From Ga0077527 sp964533495 (GTDB lineage: Bacteria; Pseudomonadota; Gammaproteobacteria; Burkholderiales; SG8-41), in NCBI GenBank assembly GCA_964533495.1, contig CAZHJU010000013.1, positions 1-64,000 of the forward strand: a stretch of 64,000 nt of DNA. The letters are read 5' to 3'. Below, piece after piece: positions 24,783-34,309 of the stretch (position 1 is the first letter of the stretch; every line of letters begins with the position of its first letter). The notes under the pieces are model-generated. The model searched no databases. It had not been told where the DNA came from and worked only from the letters and a program-made list of their open reading frames with translations. The position numbers and the translations under genes were made by a program.

Positions 24783-26965
24783 CGGGCATCGCCGGAAGTC
24801 CGCCCCGTTCCGGCGCGGTGATGCGTTACCTGCTGCTGGCGTGCGTCGGGCTCGGCGTCGCCGCCACCTTCCTGCTGGCTTCGGTCAGTGCGAACACCGC
24901 GCTGTTCTCGACCTATTACGCGCCGTTGCTGGGCGTCAACCTGCTGATCGCGCTGCTGCTCGCCGGCATGGTGGCCTACCAACTGGTCAGCCTGCGCCGG
25001 CGGCTCAGGGCCGGCGTGTTCGGCGCCAAGCTGACATTGCGGCTGGTGATGCTGTTTGCCCTGATGGCCGTGCTGCCGGGGGCGCTGATTTACGGCGTTT
25101 CCGTGCAGTTCGTTTCACAGAGCATCGAATCCTGGTTTGAAGTCCGCCTGGACAGCGCCCTCGAAAGCGGCCTCAACCTCGGCCGCGGCACGCTCGAGGG
25201 ACGGCTCAAGGAACTGACCGTCAAGGCGGATGCCATGGCGCTCGCGCTGTCGACCCGGCCCGAAGCGGAACACCTGACCGCGCTGAACACCCTGCGCGAG
25301 CAGGCCGCGGTTGAGGAAGCGACGCTGTACACCACGCGCGGGAAGGTCATCGGGTTTTCCGGCAACGAGCGCAGCGGCCTCGTGCCCGAACTGCCGGGGC
25401 CGGCGGCGATGCGCCAGCTCCGCCTGCAGCAACCCTACAGCGTGATCGAGGCCATCCCGGAACGCGGGCTCTACCTTCGCGCGCTGGTGCCGGTCAATCC
25501 GATGTCGGTCACGGAGGAAAGCCGCGTGCTGCAACTGCTGCAGCAGGTTCCGGCGCACCTCGCGCGCGATGCGGAAGTGGTGCAGACCGGTTACCGGGAA
25601 TACCAGGAACTCCAGCTGGCGCGCCGCGGATTGAAGCGGCTGTACGCGATCACCCTGACATTGACGCTGCTGCTCGCCCTGCTGTCCTCCCTCGGCCTCG
25701 CCTTCCTGCTGTCGAGCCGGCTGTCGGCGCCGCTGTCCGCGCTGGTCGAGGGCACGCGCGCGGTCGCGCAGGGCGATTTCAGCCGGCGCGCGGCCGTTGC
25801 GAGCCGCGACGAACTGGGACAACTGACGCAGTCGTTCAACAGTATGACCCTGCAGCTGGCGGAAGCGCAGGCGCGGGTGGAGCGCAACCAGGCCCAGGTC
25901 GCCCACGCCAAGGCCTATCTCGAAAGCGTGCTCGCCCACCTCTCCGCGGGCGTGCTGACCTTCGACGGCGCGTTGCGCCTGCGTTCGGCGAACCCCAGCG
26001 CGGAACAGATACTCAATGCCGACTGCGCGTCGCTGCACGGCGCCGGCATCGGCGACTGGGGCGCGCTCGACGCGACGCTGGCGACGCTGGCGCAGGTGAT
26101 TGCCGGGGCCTTCGAATCCGGCGATTCGACGGAATGGCAGCGCCAGGTCGAGCGCGAACTGAAGGACGGCACCCAGGTGCTGCTGCTGCGCGGCACGCGT
26201 TTCGGCGAAGGCGCCGATGCCGGGCTGATCGTGGTGTTCGACGATGTCACTCACCTGCTGCAGGCGCAGCGCGACGCGGCCTGGGCCGAAGTGGCGCGCC
26301 GCCTCGCGCATGAAATCAAGAATCCGCTGACGCCGATCCAGCTGTCGGCCGAGCGCATCCAGTTCAAGCTCGCGCCCAAGCTGGGCGCGGCCGATGCCGA
26401 AATCCTCGCGCGCTCGACGCAGACCATCGTCAGCCAGGTGGCCGCCCTCAAGCGCATGGTCGATGCGTTCGGCCAGTATGCGCGCACCCCGGAACCCGCG
26501 CTGCGGCCGCTGGATCTCAACGGCCTGGTGCGCGAAGTGCTGACCCTCTACGAATCGCTGGGCTCCAGCATGCGGCTCAACCTCGCGCCGGAACTGCCGC
26601 TGGTGCAAGGCGATGCCACCCAGATCCGCCAAGTCATCCACAACCTGCTGCAGAACGCGCAGGACGCGCTGGCCGGCACGGACGCGCCGTTCATCGAGAT
26701 CGCCACGACGCTGCGCAACGGCGGCGCCGAGCTGTCGGTGACCGACAACGGCAGCGGCTTTCCGGAGCACCTGATGAAACGGGCATTCGAACCCTACGTG
26801 ACCACAAAACCTCGCGGCACCGGGCTCGGCCTGTCGATCGTGCGCAAAATCGTCGACGAGCACCGGGGCGAAGTCACCATCACCAATGTAGCGCCGCGCG
26901 GCGCCCGCGTGGCGATCCAGCTGCCGGCGGCCGCGGATGGCAGCGGCGAGCGTTCCGCGGCGTGA
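24779..26965 (+). CDS. ntrY: NtrY-type membrane sensor histidine kinase
   Basis: About 728 residues from the GTG at 24779 that overlaps the preceding stop (GTGA). Several N-terminal membrane helices and a periplasmic part precede a HAMP domain (LSSRLSAPLSALVEGT...), a PAS-like domain, the H-box HEIKNPLTPIQLSAERI (His at about 511) and the ATPase (VTDNGSGFPEH, GTGLGLSIV). It phosphorylates the next gene product. NtrY kinases are known in nitrogen, redox and envelope control; the signal here is unknown. Confidence 0.92.
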   Translation: MTGIAGSPPRSGAVMRYLLLACVGLGVAATFLLASVSANTALFSTYYAPLLGVNLLIALLLAGMVAYQLVSLRRRLRAGVFGAKLTLRLVMLFALMAVLPGALIYGVSVQFVSQSIESWFEVRLDSALESGLNLGRGTLEGRLKELTVKADAMALALSTRPEAEHLTALNTLREQAAVEEATLYTTRGKVIGFSGNERSGLVPELPGPAAMRQLRLQQPYSVIEAIPERGLYLRALVPVNPMSVTEESRVLQLLQQVPAHLARDAEVVQTGYREYQELQLARRGLKRLYAITLTLTLLLALLSSLGLAFLLSSRLSAPLSALVEGTRAVAQGDFSRRAAVASRDELGQLTQSFNSMTLQLAEAQARVERNQAQVAHAKAYLESVLAHLSAGVLTFDGALRLRSANPSAEQILNADCASLHGAGIGDWGALDATLATLAQVIAGAFESGDSTEWQRQVERELKDGTQVLLLRGTRFGEGADAGLIVVFDDVTHLLQAQRDAAWAEVARRLAHEIKNPLTPIQLSAERIQFKLAPKLGAADAEILARSTQTIVSQVAALKRMVDAFGQYARTPEPALRPLDLNGLVREVLTLYESLGSSMRLNLAPELPLVQGDATQIRQVIHNLLQNAQDALAGTDAPFIEIATTLRNGGAELSVTDNGSGFPEHLMKRAFEPYVTTKPRGTGLGLSIVRKIVDEHRGEVTITNVAPRGARVAIQLPAAADGSGERSAA

Positions 26966-26983
26966 AATCAGACTGACAGGACC

Positions 26984-28237
26984 ATGCGACAGATACTGGT
27001 AGTAGACGACGAAATCGGCATCCGCGAACTGCTTTCGGAGATTCTTTCCGACGAGGGTTACGATGTCCGGCTCGCCGAAAATGCCGGCGCCGCCCGCGCC
27101 TTCCGCAACCAGACGCGGCCGGACCTGGTCCTGCTCGACATCTGGATGCCGGATACCGACGGCATCACGCTGCTCAAGGAATGGGCGGGCACCGGGCAGT
27201 TGACGATGCCGGTGGTGATGATGTCCGGGCATGGCACCATCGACACGGCGGTCGAGGCCACCCGCATCGGCGCCTCCGATTTCCTGGAAAAACCGATCGC
27301 GCTGCAGAAACTGCTGGCGACCGTCAGCCGCGCGATTGCCCGCGGCGAGCGCCAGATCCCGTCGGCAGCCGGGCTCGCGGTGCTTGGCCGCACTCCGATC
27401 GTGCAGGAACTCAAACAGCGGCTGGAGCGCATCGCCGGCAGCCGCGGGCCGGTGCTGCTGCAGGGCGCGCCGGGCTGCGCTTTCGAGGCCTGCGCCCGTG
27501 TGCTGCATGTGCCCAACATGCCCTGGCAGGCCGTCGATCACGGCGCGCAGACCGTGGAAACGCCGCTGGATCTGCTGCAGGCCGCGCGCGGCGGCACGCT
27601 GTTCGTGCGCGACGTCGCCGAGTTCAGCAGGCTCGAGCAGCGCGGCCTGCTGGTGCTGCTGTCGCAGGCCGAGCGTTACAACGCCCGCGTGGTGTGCGCG
27701 TCGAGCCGTGCCTTGTCCGAACAGGTGGCCGCGGGCCAGTTCGACGACCGCGTGTTCCAGCTGCTGGGCGCGACCATGATCCGCCTGCCGCAGCTGCGCG
27801 AGCAGCGCGACGACATTCCGGAGCTGGCCGGCGTAATGCTCAAGGATTTCGTCGAACAGAAGCTGGTGCCGTCCCGCCATTTCAGCATCGCCGCGCTCAA
27901 TGCACTGCGCATCCATGACTGGCCGGGGAATTTTTCCGAACTGCGCAGCGTGGTGCAGACCCTGGCCAACACGGCCGCCGGCGAGCAGATCACGCTCGAG
28001 GAAACGCAGCGCGTATTGCCGCAGGCGGCGGCGTCCAATGCCTCGGCATCGCTGCAGCTCGACGTCCCCCTGCGCGATGCCCGCGACGCCTTCGAGCGTC
28101 TCTATTTCGAGTACCACCTGGCCCGGGAAGGCGGCAACATCAGCCGCGTCGCGGATGTCGTCGGCCTCGAGCGCACGCATCTCTACCGCAAACTCAAGCA
28201 TCTCGGCGTCAAGACCTCGCGCAGGAACGACGAGTAG
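26984..28237 (+). CDS. ntrX: NtrX-type response regulator with degenerate sigma-54 AAA+ domain
   Basis: 417 residues, shorter than usual NtrX (about 450-470). The receiver domain is intact (DD at 8-9, phospho-acceptor D52 in LLDIWMPD). The AAA+ domain has no Walker A lysine (GAPGCAFEA at about 161-169 in place of GxxGxGKE) and lacks the GAFTGA sigma-54 contact loop; the segment between is deleted. The Fis-type DNA-binding helix (ISRVADVVGLERTHLYRKLKH) is intact. It can bind DNA and be phosphorylated but should not drive sigma-54 open-complex formation. It follows the kinase by 18 nt. Confidence 0.93.
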   Translation: MRQILVVDDEIGIRELLSEILSDEGYDVRLAENAGAARAFRNQTRPDLVLLDIWMPDTDGITLLKEWAGTGQLTMPVVMMSGHGTIDTAVEATRIGASDFLEKPIALQKLLATVSRAIARGERQIPSAAGLAVLGRTPIVQELKQRLERIAGSRGPVLLQGAPGCAFEACARVLHVPNMPWQAVDHGAQTVETPLDLLQAARGGTLFVRDVAEFSRLEQRGLLVLLSQAERYNARVVCASSRALSEQVAAGQFDDRVFQLLGATMIRLPQLREQRDDIPELAGVMLKDFVEQKLVPSRHFSIAALNALRIHDWPGNFSELRSVVQTLANTAAGEQITLEETQRVLPQAAASNASASLQLDVPLRDARDAFERLYFEYHLAREGGNISRVADVVGLERTHLYRKLKHLGVKTSRRNDE

Positions 28238-28240
28238 CGG

Positions 28241-28263
28241 CGGCCGGGCCCTCGCCCCGGCCG
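28241..28263. repeat. GC-rich hairpin after ntrX
   Basis: CGGCCGGG (28241-28248) and CCCGGCCG (28256-28263) are perfect 8-bp arms around a 7-base loop, directly after the ntrX stop. There is no T-run, so it may be a weak terminator or mRNA end stabiliser. Confidence 0.6.
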
Positions 28264-28269
28264 CGGTGC

Positions 28270-28291
28270 AGCCGCTATAATTGCGGCTTTT
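28270..28291 (+). promoter_or_regulatory. Putative tkt promoter -10 within a small stem-loop
   Basis: AGCCGC TATAATT GCGGCT followed by TTTT. The loop holds a perfect -10 TATAAT at 28276-28281, 47 bases before the tkt ATG; no clear -35 is visible. The flanking 6-bp arms plus the T-run also look like a short terminator, so the site could end ntrYX transcription and start tkt. Confidence 0.5.
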
Positions 28292-28327
28292 CCGCACCGC
28301 CATTCTCCCACTCCAGGATTGCAAGCC

Positions 28328-30325
28328 ATGAGTTCCCGACCCGAGCTGGCGAATGCGCTGCGCGCGCTGGCCATGGACGCCGTGCAGCAGGCCAACTCCG
28401 GCCACCCCGGCATGCCGATGGGTATGGCCGAGATCGCCGAGGCGCTGTGGCGCCGCAATCTCCGCCACAATCCGGCCAATCCGCAGTGGGCCGACCGCGA
28501 CCGTTTCGTGCTGTCGAACGGCCACGGCTCGATGCTGCTTTATGCGCTGCTGCACCTGACCGGCTACGATCTGCCGGTCGAGGAACTGAAGCGTTTCCGC
28601 CAGCTGCATTCGAAAACGGCGGGCCATCCCGAACACGGCATCACCCCCGGCGTCGAAACCACCACCGGTCCGCTGGGCCAGGGTATCGCCAACGCGGTGG
28701 GCATGGCCATCGCCGAGCGCGTGCTGGCCGACAGCTTCAACCGCGACGGTCACACCGTCGTCGACCATCGCACCTATGTCTTCCTCGGCGACGGCTGCCT
28801 GATGGAAGGCATCTCGCACGAAGCCTGCGCGCTGGCCGGCACGCTGAAGCTGCACAAGCTGGTCGCGCTGTACGACGACAACGGGATCTCCATCGATTCC
28901 GAAAAAGGCAACATAAAACAATGGTTTACGGATAACGTTCCGCAGCGCTTCGCGGCCTATGGCTGGAACGTGATCTACGGTGTCGACGGCCATGATGCCG
29001 ACGCCGTCGATGCCGCGATCCGCCAGGCGCAGCAGGAAAACGCGCGCCCGACGCTGATCTGCTGCAAGACCGTCATCGGCAAGGGCGCGCCGAAAAAGCA
29101 GAACACCGGCGGCGCGCATGGCGCGCCGCTGGGTGCCGAGGAAATCGCCGCCACCCGCGAAGCCATCGGCTGGCCGCATTCGCCCTTCGAGATTCCGGAA
29201 TCCGTGCGCGCCGAATGGAATGCGCGCGACAGGGGCGCCGCGCTGGAAGCGGAATGGAACCGGCGTTTCGCCGACTATGCCGCCGCGCACCCGGAACTCG
29301 CTGCGGAATTCAGGCGCCGCATGGCCGGCGAGCTGCCCGCGGAATGGGCGGGCAAACGCGACGCTTTCATTGCGCAGACCGTGCAGAAGGCCGAGACCAT
29401 CGCCACCCGCAAGGCTTCCCAGAATGCGATCGAGGGCTATGCGCCCGCGCTGCCGGAACTGATCGGCGGCTCGGCCGACCTTGCCGGCTCCAACCTGACG
29501 CTGTGGTCGGGCTCGAAGGGTGTCGGCGCGACCGGCGGCGGCAATTACCTTTATTTCGGCGTGCGCGAATTCGGCATGGCCGCGATCTGCAACGGCATCG
29601 CGCTGCACGGCGGCCTGCTGCCCTATCACGCGACCTTCCTCGTGTTCTCGGACTACGCGCGCAACGCGCTGCGCATGGCGGCGCTGATGAAGCAGCGCGT
29701 GATCTGCGTGTTCACCCACGACTCGATCGGCCTCGGCGAAGACGGTCCGACCCACCAGCCGGTGGAACATGCGGCGACGCTGCGCCTGCTGCCCAACATG
29801 GACGTGTGGCGACCCTGCGATTCCGTTGAAACGGCGGTGGCCTGGTCCGCGGCGATCGAGCGCCGCGACGGGCCGACCAGCCTGCTGCTGTCGCGGCAGA
29901 ACCTCGATTTCCAGAACCGCGGCGCGGAACAGCTTGCCGCCGTCCCGCGCGGCGGCTATGTGCTGGCGGAAGCCGGCGGCGCACCGCGCGCGGTGATCAT
30001 CGCCACCGGCTCCGAAGTCGCGCTGGCGCTGGCGGCGCAGCAGGCACTGGCGGTGGATGGCATCGCCGTGCGCGTGGTATCGATGCCCTGCACCCAGGCC
30101 TTCGACCGCCAGGATGCGGCATACCGCGAATCGGTGCTGCCGCGCGGGATTCCGCGCGTCGCCGTCGAAGCCGGCGTCACCGATTACTGGCGCAAGTACG
30201 TCGGGCTCGAAGGCAAGGTCATCGGCATCGACCGCTACGGCGAATCGGCGCCGGCGGGCGAGCTGTTCAGGTTTTTCGGCATCACGGGCGACGCCGTCGC
30301 CGCGGCGGTGCGCAGCGTGCTGTAA
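28328..30325 (+). CDS. tkt: Transketolase
   Basis: 665 residues from ATG at 28328 (MSSRPELANALRALAMDAVQQ). The thiamine-diphosphate motif GDGCLMEGISHEACALAG and the pyrimidine domain EDGPTHQPVEHAATLR are intact, as are the substrate histidines in SGHPGMP. It moves two-carbon units in the pentose-phosphate pathway. A short AT-rich codon patch (SEKGNIKQWFT, near 28900-28935) stands out. First gene of a glycolytic series. Confidence 0.97.
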   Translation: MSSRPELANALRALAMDAVQQANSGHPGMPMGMAEIAEALWRRNLRHNPANPQWADRDRFVLSNGHGSMLLYALLHLTGYDLPVEELKRFRQLHSKTAGHPEHGITPGVETTTGPLGQGIANAVGMAIAERVLADSFNRDGHTVVDHRTYVFLGDGCLMEGISHEACALAGTLKLHKLVALYDDNGISIDSEKGNIKQWFTDNVPQRFAAYGWNVIYGVDGHDADAVDAAIRQAQQENARPTLICCKTVIGKGAPKKQNTGGAHGAPLGAEEIAATREAIGWPHSPFEIPESVRAEWNARDRGAALEAEWNRRFADYAAAHPELAAEFRRRMAGELPAEWAGKRDAFIAQTVQKAETIATRKASQNAIEGYAPALPELIGGSADLAGSNLTLWSGSKGVGATGGGNYLYFGVREFGMAAICNGIALHGGLLPYHATFLVFSDYARNALRMAALMKQRVICVFTHDSIGLGEDGPTHQPVEHAATLRLLPNMDVWRPCDSVETAVAWSAAIERRDGPTSLLLSRQNLDFQNRGAEQLAAVPRGGYVLAEAGGAPRAVIIATGSEVALALAAQQALAVDGIAVRVVSMPCTQAFDRQDAAYRESVLPRGIPRVAVEAGVTDYWRKYVGLEGKVIGIDRYGESAPAGELFRFFGITGDAVAAAVRSVL

Positions 30326-30358
30326 CTCAATCCATCAACGGACATCTGTGGGGGCATC

Positions 30359-31360
30359 ATGACAATCAAGGTAGGCATCAACGGTTTCGGTCGCATCGGT
30401 CGCATGGTGTTCCGCGCGGCGGTGCAGGATTTTCCCGACATCGAAGTGGTCGGCATCAACGACCTGTTGGAGCCCGATTACCTCGCCTACATGCTGCGCT
30501 ACGACTCGGTGCACGGCAAATTCAAGGGCGACATCTCGGTGTCCGGCAACACGCTGGTGGTCAACGGCAAAAAAATCCGCCTGACCGCGGTGAAGGATCC
30601 CGCGGAACTGAAGTGGAACGAAGTCGGCGCCGAGGTCGTCATCGAATCCACCGGCCTGTTCCTCGACAAAACGACGGCCAGCAAGCACCTCGCCGCCGGC
30701 GCGAAAAAAGTCATCATGTCGGCGCCGTCCAAGGACGACACGCCGATGTTCGTCTACGGCGTCAACGACGGGACCTACGCCGGCCAGGACATCATTTCCA
30801 ACGCGTCCTGCACCACCAACTGCCTGGCGCCGGTGGCGAAGGTGCTGAACGACAAATGGGGCATCAAGCGCGGCCTGATGACCACGGTGCATGCCGTCAC
30901 GGCGACGCAGAAAACCGTCGACAGTCCGTCGAGCAGGGACTGGCGCGGCGGCCGCGGCATTCTCGAGAACATCATTCCCTCGTCCACCGGCGCCGCCAAG
31001 GCCGTCGGCGTGGTGATCCCGGAGCTCAACAAGAAGCTCACCGGCATGTCCTTCCGCGTGCCGACTTCCGACGTGTCGGTGGTCGATCTGACAGTGGAGC
31101 TGAACAAGCCCGCGACCTACCAGGAAATCTGCGCCGAAATGAAGGCGCAGTCGACCGGCGCGCTGAAAGGCGTGCTCGGCTACACTGAAGACAAGGTGGT
31201 GTCGACCGATTTCCGCGACGAGACCTGCACCTCGGTGTTCGATGCCGAGGCCGGCATCGCGCTGGATCCGACCTTCATCAAGGTGGTGTCCTGGTACGAC
31301 AACGAATGGGGCTATTCCAGCAAGGTGCTGGAGATGGTCCGCGTCGTCGTGAAGAAATAA
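30359..31360 (+). CDS. gapA: Glyceraldehyde-3-phosphate dehydrogenase, type I
   Basis: 333 residues. NAD-binding start TIKVGINGFGRIGRMVFRA; active site SNASCTTNCLAPVAKVL with catalytic Cys at about 150; C-terminal SWYDNEWGYSSKV. Lies 33 nt after tkt and about 118 before pgk. Confidence 0.98.
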   Translation: MTIKVGINGFGRIGRMVFRAAVQDFPDIEVVGINDLLEPDYLAYMLRYDSVHGKFKGDISVSGNTLVVNGKKIRLTAVKDPAELKWNEVGAEVVIESTGLFLDKTTASKHLAAGAKKVIMSAPSKDDTPMFVYGVNDGTYAGQDIISNASCTTNCLAPVAKVLNDKWGIKRGLMTTVHAVTATQKTVDSPSSRDWRGGRGILENIIPSSTGAAKAVGVVIPELNKKLTGMSFRVPTSDVSVVDLTVELNKPATYQEICAEMKAQSTGALKGVLGYTEDKVVSTDFRDETCTSVFDAEAGIALDPTFIKVVSWYDNEWGYSSKVLEMVRVVVKK

Positions 31361-31373
31361 CAGCTTGAAAGCT

Positions 31374-31465
31374 TAGCCACAGAGGACACAGAGTTCACAG
31401 AGAAGACCATCGGCCCTTCGCGTTTTCTTTGTTGTTCTCTGTGTCCTCTGTGAACTCTGTGGCTA
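31374..31465. repeat. Imperfect inverted repeat rich in CACAGAG units
   Basis: The outer arms TAGCCACAGAG (31374-31384) and CTCTGTGGCTA (31455-31465) are exact complements; inside, further copies of the CACAGAG/CTCTGTG unit can pair in shifted registers. The element fills most of the gapA-pgk gap. Such elements recur in many proteobacterial genomes between genes. It may separate gapA and pgk expression. Confidence 0.75.
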
Positions 31466-31478
31466 AAAGGGTTTGATC

Positions 31479-32660
31479 TTGAAGTTTCTACGTCTCACCG
31501 ACCTCCCTCTTGCCGGCAAGCGCGTGTTCATCCGCGCAGACCTCAACGTACCGCAGGACGACGCCGGCAACATCACCGAGGACACGCGCATCCGTGCGAC
31601 GATTCCCGGCATCAAACATGCCGTCGCCGCCGGCGCCGCGGTGATGGTGACTTCCCACCTCGGCCGCCCGACCGAGGGCTCGCTGCAGTCCGGCGACACG
31701 CTGGCGCCGATCGCGCGGCGCCTGTCGGAAATGCTCGGCCAGCCGGTGCGCCTGCTGCAGGACTGGGTCGACGGCGGTTTCGAGGTCAGGCCCGGCGAGG
31801 TCGTGCTGCTGGAGAACTGCCGGGTCAACAAGGGCGAAAAAAAGAACGACGAGGCGCTGGCGAAGAAAATGGCCGCGCTGTGCGACGTCTATGTCAACGA
31901 CGCTTTCGGCACCGCGCACCGCGCCGAGGCGACCACCCACGGGATCGCGAAGTTCGCGCCGGTGGCCTGCGCCGGTCCGCTGATGGCGGCCGAGCTCGAC
32001 GCACTGGGCAAGGCGCTGGAGAAGCCGGCGCGGCCGCTGCTGGCCATCGTCGCCGGCTCCAAGGTTTCGACCAAGCTGACCATCCTGAAGGCGCTGGCCT
32101 CGAAGGTCGACCAGCTGATCGTCGGCGGCGGCATCGCCAACACTTTCATGCTCGCTTCCGGCATGCGCATCGGCAAGTCGCTGGCCGAGCCCGACCTCGT
32201 CGGCGAGGCGCAGGCCATCATCGACATCATGAAGTCGCGCGGCGCCCAGGTGCCGCTGCCGGTCGACGTGGTGGTGGCCGACGAACTGTCGGCGCTGGCG
32301 CGCGCCAATCCGATCGACGCCGCGGCGGTGCAGCCCGACGACCTGATCCTCGACGTCGGCGCGAAAACCGCGAAGGTTTTCGCCGACCTGATCGCGAAGG
32401 CCGGCACCATCGTCTGGAACGGCCCGGTCGGGGTGTTCGAATACGACCAGTTTGCCGGCGGCACGAAGGCCATCGCGCAGGCCATTGCCGCCTCGAAGGC
32501 GTTTTCGATCGCCGGCGGTGGCGACACTCTGGCTGCCGTGGCGAAGTACGAGATAGCCGACAAAGTGTCCTATATTTCCACCGGCGGCGGTGCGTTCCTC
32601 GAATTTCTCGAGGGCAGGAAACTGCCGGCGGTCGAGGTTCTCGAGCAGCGCGCGGCATGA
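31479..32660 (+). CDS. pgk: Phosphoglycerate kinase
   Basis: 393 residues from TTG at 31479 (reads KFLRLTDLPLAGKRV after the initiator, the common betaproteobacterial start); a TTG at 31473 is also open. Core motifs GKRVFIRADLNVPQDD, TSHLGRPTEG and the C-terminal nucleotide part SIAGGGDTLAAVAKY are intact. It makes ATP from 1,3-bisphosphoglycerate. Confidence 0.96.
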   Translation: MKFLRLTDLPLAGKRVFIRADLNVPQDDAGNITEDTRIRATIPGIKHAVAAGAAVMVTSHLGRPTEGSLQSGDTLAPIARRLSEMLGQPVRLLQDWVDGGFEVRPGEVVLLENCRVNKGEKKNDEALAKKMAALCDVYVNDAFGTAHRAEATTHGIAKFAPVACAGPLMAAELDALGKALEKPARPLLAIVAGSKVSTKLTILKALASKVDQLIVGGGIANTFMLASGMRIGKSLAEPDLVGEAQAIIDIMKSRGAQVPLPVDVVVADELSALARANPIDAAAVQPDDLILDVGAKTAKVFADLIAKAGTIVWNGPVGVFEYDQFAGGTKAIAQAIAASKAFSIAGGGDTLAAVAKYEIADKVSYISTGGGAFLEFLEGRKLPAVEVLEQRAA

Positions 32661-32729
32661 CCGGAGCGCGCGGCCATGCCTCGATACGGTTTCTCTGTAA
32701 ATGATCGAAGATCATTTCAGCAGATGTCT

Positions 32730-32753
32730 CCCCTCTCCCTGGAGGGAGAGGGG
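32730..32753. repeat. Short perfect hairpin CCCCTCTCCCT / AGGGAGAGGGG
   Basis: Eleven-base arms separated by GG, followed by a G-rich tail (GTCGGGGGTGAGGGTGAG). This kind of CCCTCTCCC palindrome with GGGTGAGGG tail is a widespread extragenic repeat in proteobacteria. It sits between pgk and pyk. Confidence 0.75.
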
Positions 32754-32819
32754 TCGGGGGTGAGGGTGAGCGATGCCAGTTGACGCGCAAAAAACCTCTT
32801 CGAACCAAAGGGGGCACGC

Positions 32820-34247
32820 ATGATCCGCAGAACCAAGGTTGTCGCGACACTGGGCCCCGCATCCAGCGATGCCAAAACGCTGGCCCGCATGATCGACGCC
32901 GGGCTCGATGTGGTCCGCATCAATTTTTCACACGGCACGCCGGATGAGCATCGCGCGCGGGTCAATCTGGTGCGCCAGCTGGCGCGCAAATGCGGCCGCG
33001 CCGTGGGCGTGCTGGTTGACCTGCAGGGTCCCAAGATCCGCATCGGCAGGTTCAAGGACGGCAAAATCCATCTCGAACCGGGCGCGAAGTTCGTGCTGGA
33101 CGCCGACTGCAGGCTCGGCGACCAGTACACTGTCGGCCTCGACTACAAGAACCTGCCGAATGACGTGCGCCCCGGCGACACGCTGCTGCTCGACGACGGC
33201 CGCATCGTGCTTGGCGTCGCCAACGTGCGGGGCCCCAGAATCACCACCGTCGTGGAACAGGGCGGTCCACTGTCGAACAACAAGGGCATCAACCGCAAGG
33301 GCGGTGGCCTGACCGCCCCGGCGTTGACCGAGAAGGACAAGCAGGACATCAAACTCGCCGCCGAGCTGAAGGCCGATTTCCTCGCCGTTTCCTTCCCGCG
33401 TTCCGGCGAAGACGTGCGCTGGGCGCGCGACCTGTTCGTCAAGGCCGGCGGCCACGGCCTGATCGTGTCCAAAATCGAGCGTGCCGAGGCCATTCCGGCG
33501 CTGGAGGAAATCCTCGATGCTTCTGACGCGATCATGGTCGCTCGCGGCGACCTTGGGGTCGAGGTCGGTGATGCACCGATACCGGCGCTGCAGAAGCGCA
33601 TGATCCGCATGGCGCGCGACAAGCAGAAACTGACGATCACCGCGACGCAGATGATGGAGTCCATGATCTCGAGCCCGATCCCGACGCGCGCCGAAGTCTC
33701 CGACGTCGCGAACGCCGTGCTTGACGGCACCGATGCCGTGATGACTTCCGCGGAAACCGCGGCCGGCAAATATCCGGCCGAGACCATCGCCGCGATGGTG
33801 CGGGTCTGCGTCGAAGTGGAGAAGGAAGACCTGCCGCAGCAGGAACGCCGCGGGAATCCGGGACAGGCCGACGTGGAAAACGCGATCGCCAGGGCCACGG
33901 CCTTCACCACGGCCGGTCTGCCGATCAAGGCGGTGGCGGCGCTGACGCAGAGCGGGCGCACCGCGCTGCTGATGTCGCGGATGGCGGTGTCCGTCCCGAT
34001 CTACGCCATGAGCGCCGTGATCGAGACCCGCCGCCGCGTCACGCTGTTCCGCGGCGTGTATCCCGTGCGCTTCAAGGGCGCGCGCAACCCGGAAAAGGCG
34101 CTGCACATGGCGGAAGACGAGCTGATCAAGCGCGGCGTGGTGCAGAACGGCGACCTGATCGTGCTGACCATCGGCGAGCCTTTCGGCCGCGCGGGTGGCA
34201 CCAACACCATGAAAATCGTCAAGGTCGGCGAGCACCGGAACACCTGA
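32820..34247 (+). CDS. pyk: Pyruvate kinase
   Basis: 475 residues. Barrel start RRTKVVATLGPASSDAKT; catalytic block MVARGDLGVEVGDAPIP and TATQMMESMI; C-terminal allosteric domain complete. Produces pyruvate and ATP. 62 nt before the aldolase gene. Confidence 0.98.
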   Translation: MIRRTKVVATLGPASSDAKTLARMIDAGLDVVRINFSHGTPDEHRARVNLVRQLARKCGRAVGVLVDLQGPKIRIGRFKDGKIHLEPGAKFVLDADCRLGDQYTVGLDYKNLPNDVRPGDTLLLDDGRIVLGVANVRGPRITTVVEQGGPLSNNKGINRKGGGLTAPALTEKDKQDIKLAAELKADFLAVSFPRSGEDVRWARDLFVKAGGHGLIVSKIERAEAIPALEEILDASDAIMVARGDLGVEVGDAPIPALQKRMIRMARDKQKLTITATQMMESMISSPIPTRAEVSDVANAVLDGTDAVMTSAETAAGKYPAETIAAMVRVCVEVEKEDLPQQERRGNPGQADVENAIARATAFTTAGLPIKAVAALTQSGRTALLMSRMAVSVPIYAMSAVIETRRRVTLFRGVYPVRFKGARNPEKALHMAEDELIKRGVVQNGDLIVLTIGEPFGRAGGTNTMKIVKVGEHRNT

Positions 34248-34309
34248 CTGCCGCGTGTAAAATACCGCCCGATTCATTTCAGCAACCCCAGGAACGCAGG
34301 AGCCGTCAC

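Noticed and set aside
25115..29770. A 1551-codon open frame on the minus strand
   Set aside because: It is antisense to ntrY, ntrX and tkt, all with clear family motifs; long antisense frames arise from high third-base GC. Its translation is rich in Arg, His, Gln and low-complexity runs, with no domain.
30600..31200. Plus-strand alternative frame within gapA
   Set aside because: Out of frame with the clear GAPDH protein and lacks motifs.
31374..31465. CRISPR-like short repeats of CACAGAG units
   Set aside because: The units are too short and not separated by unique spacers; no cas genes are in the window. An inverted extragenic repeat explains it.
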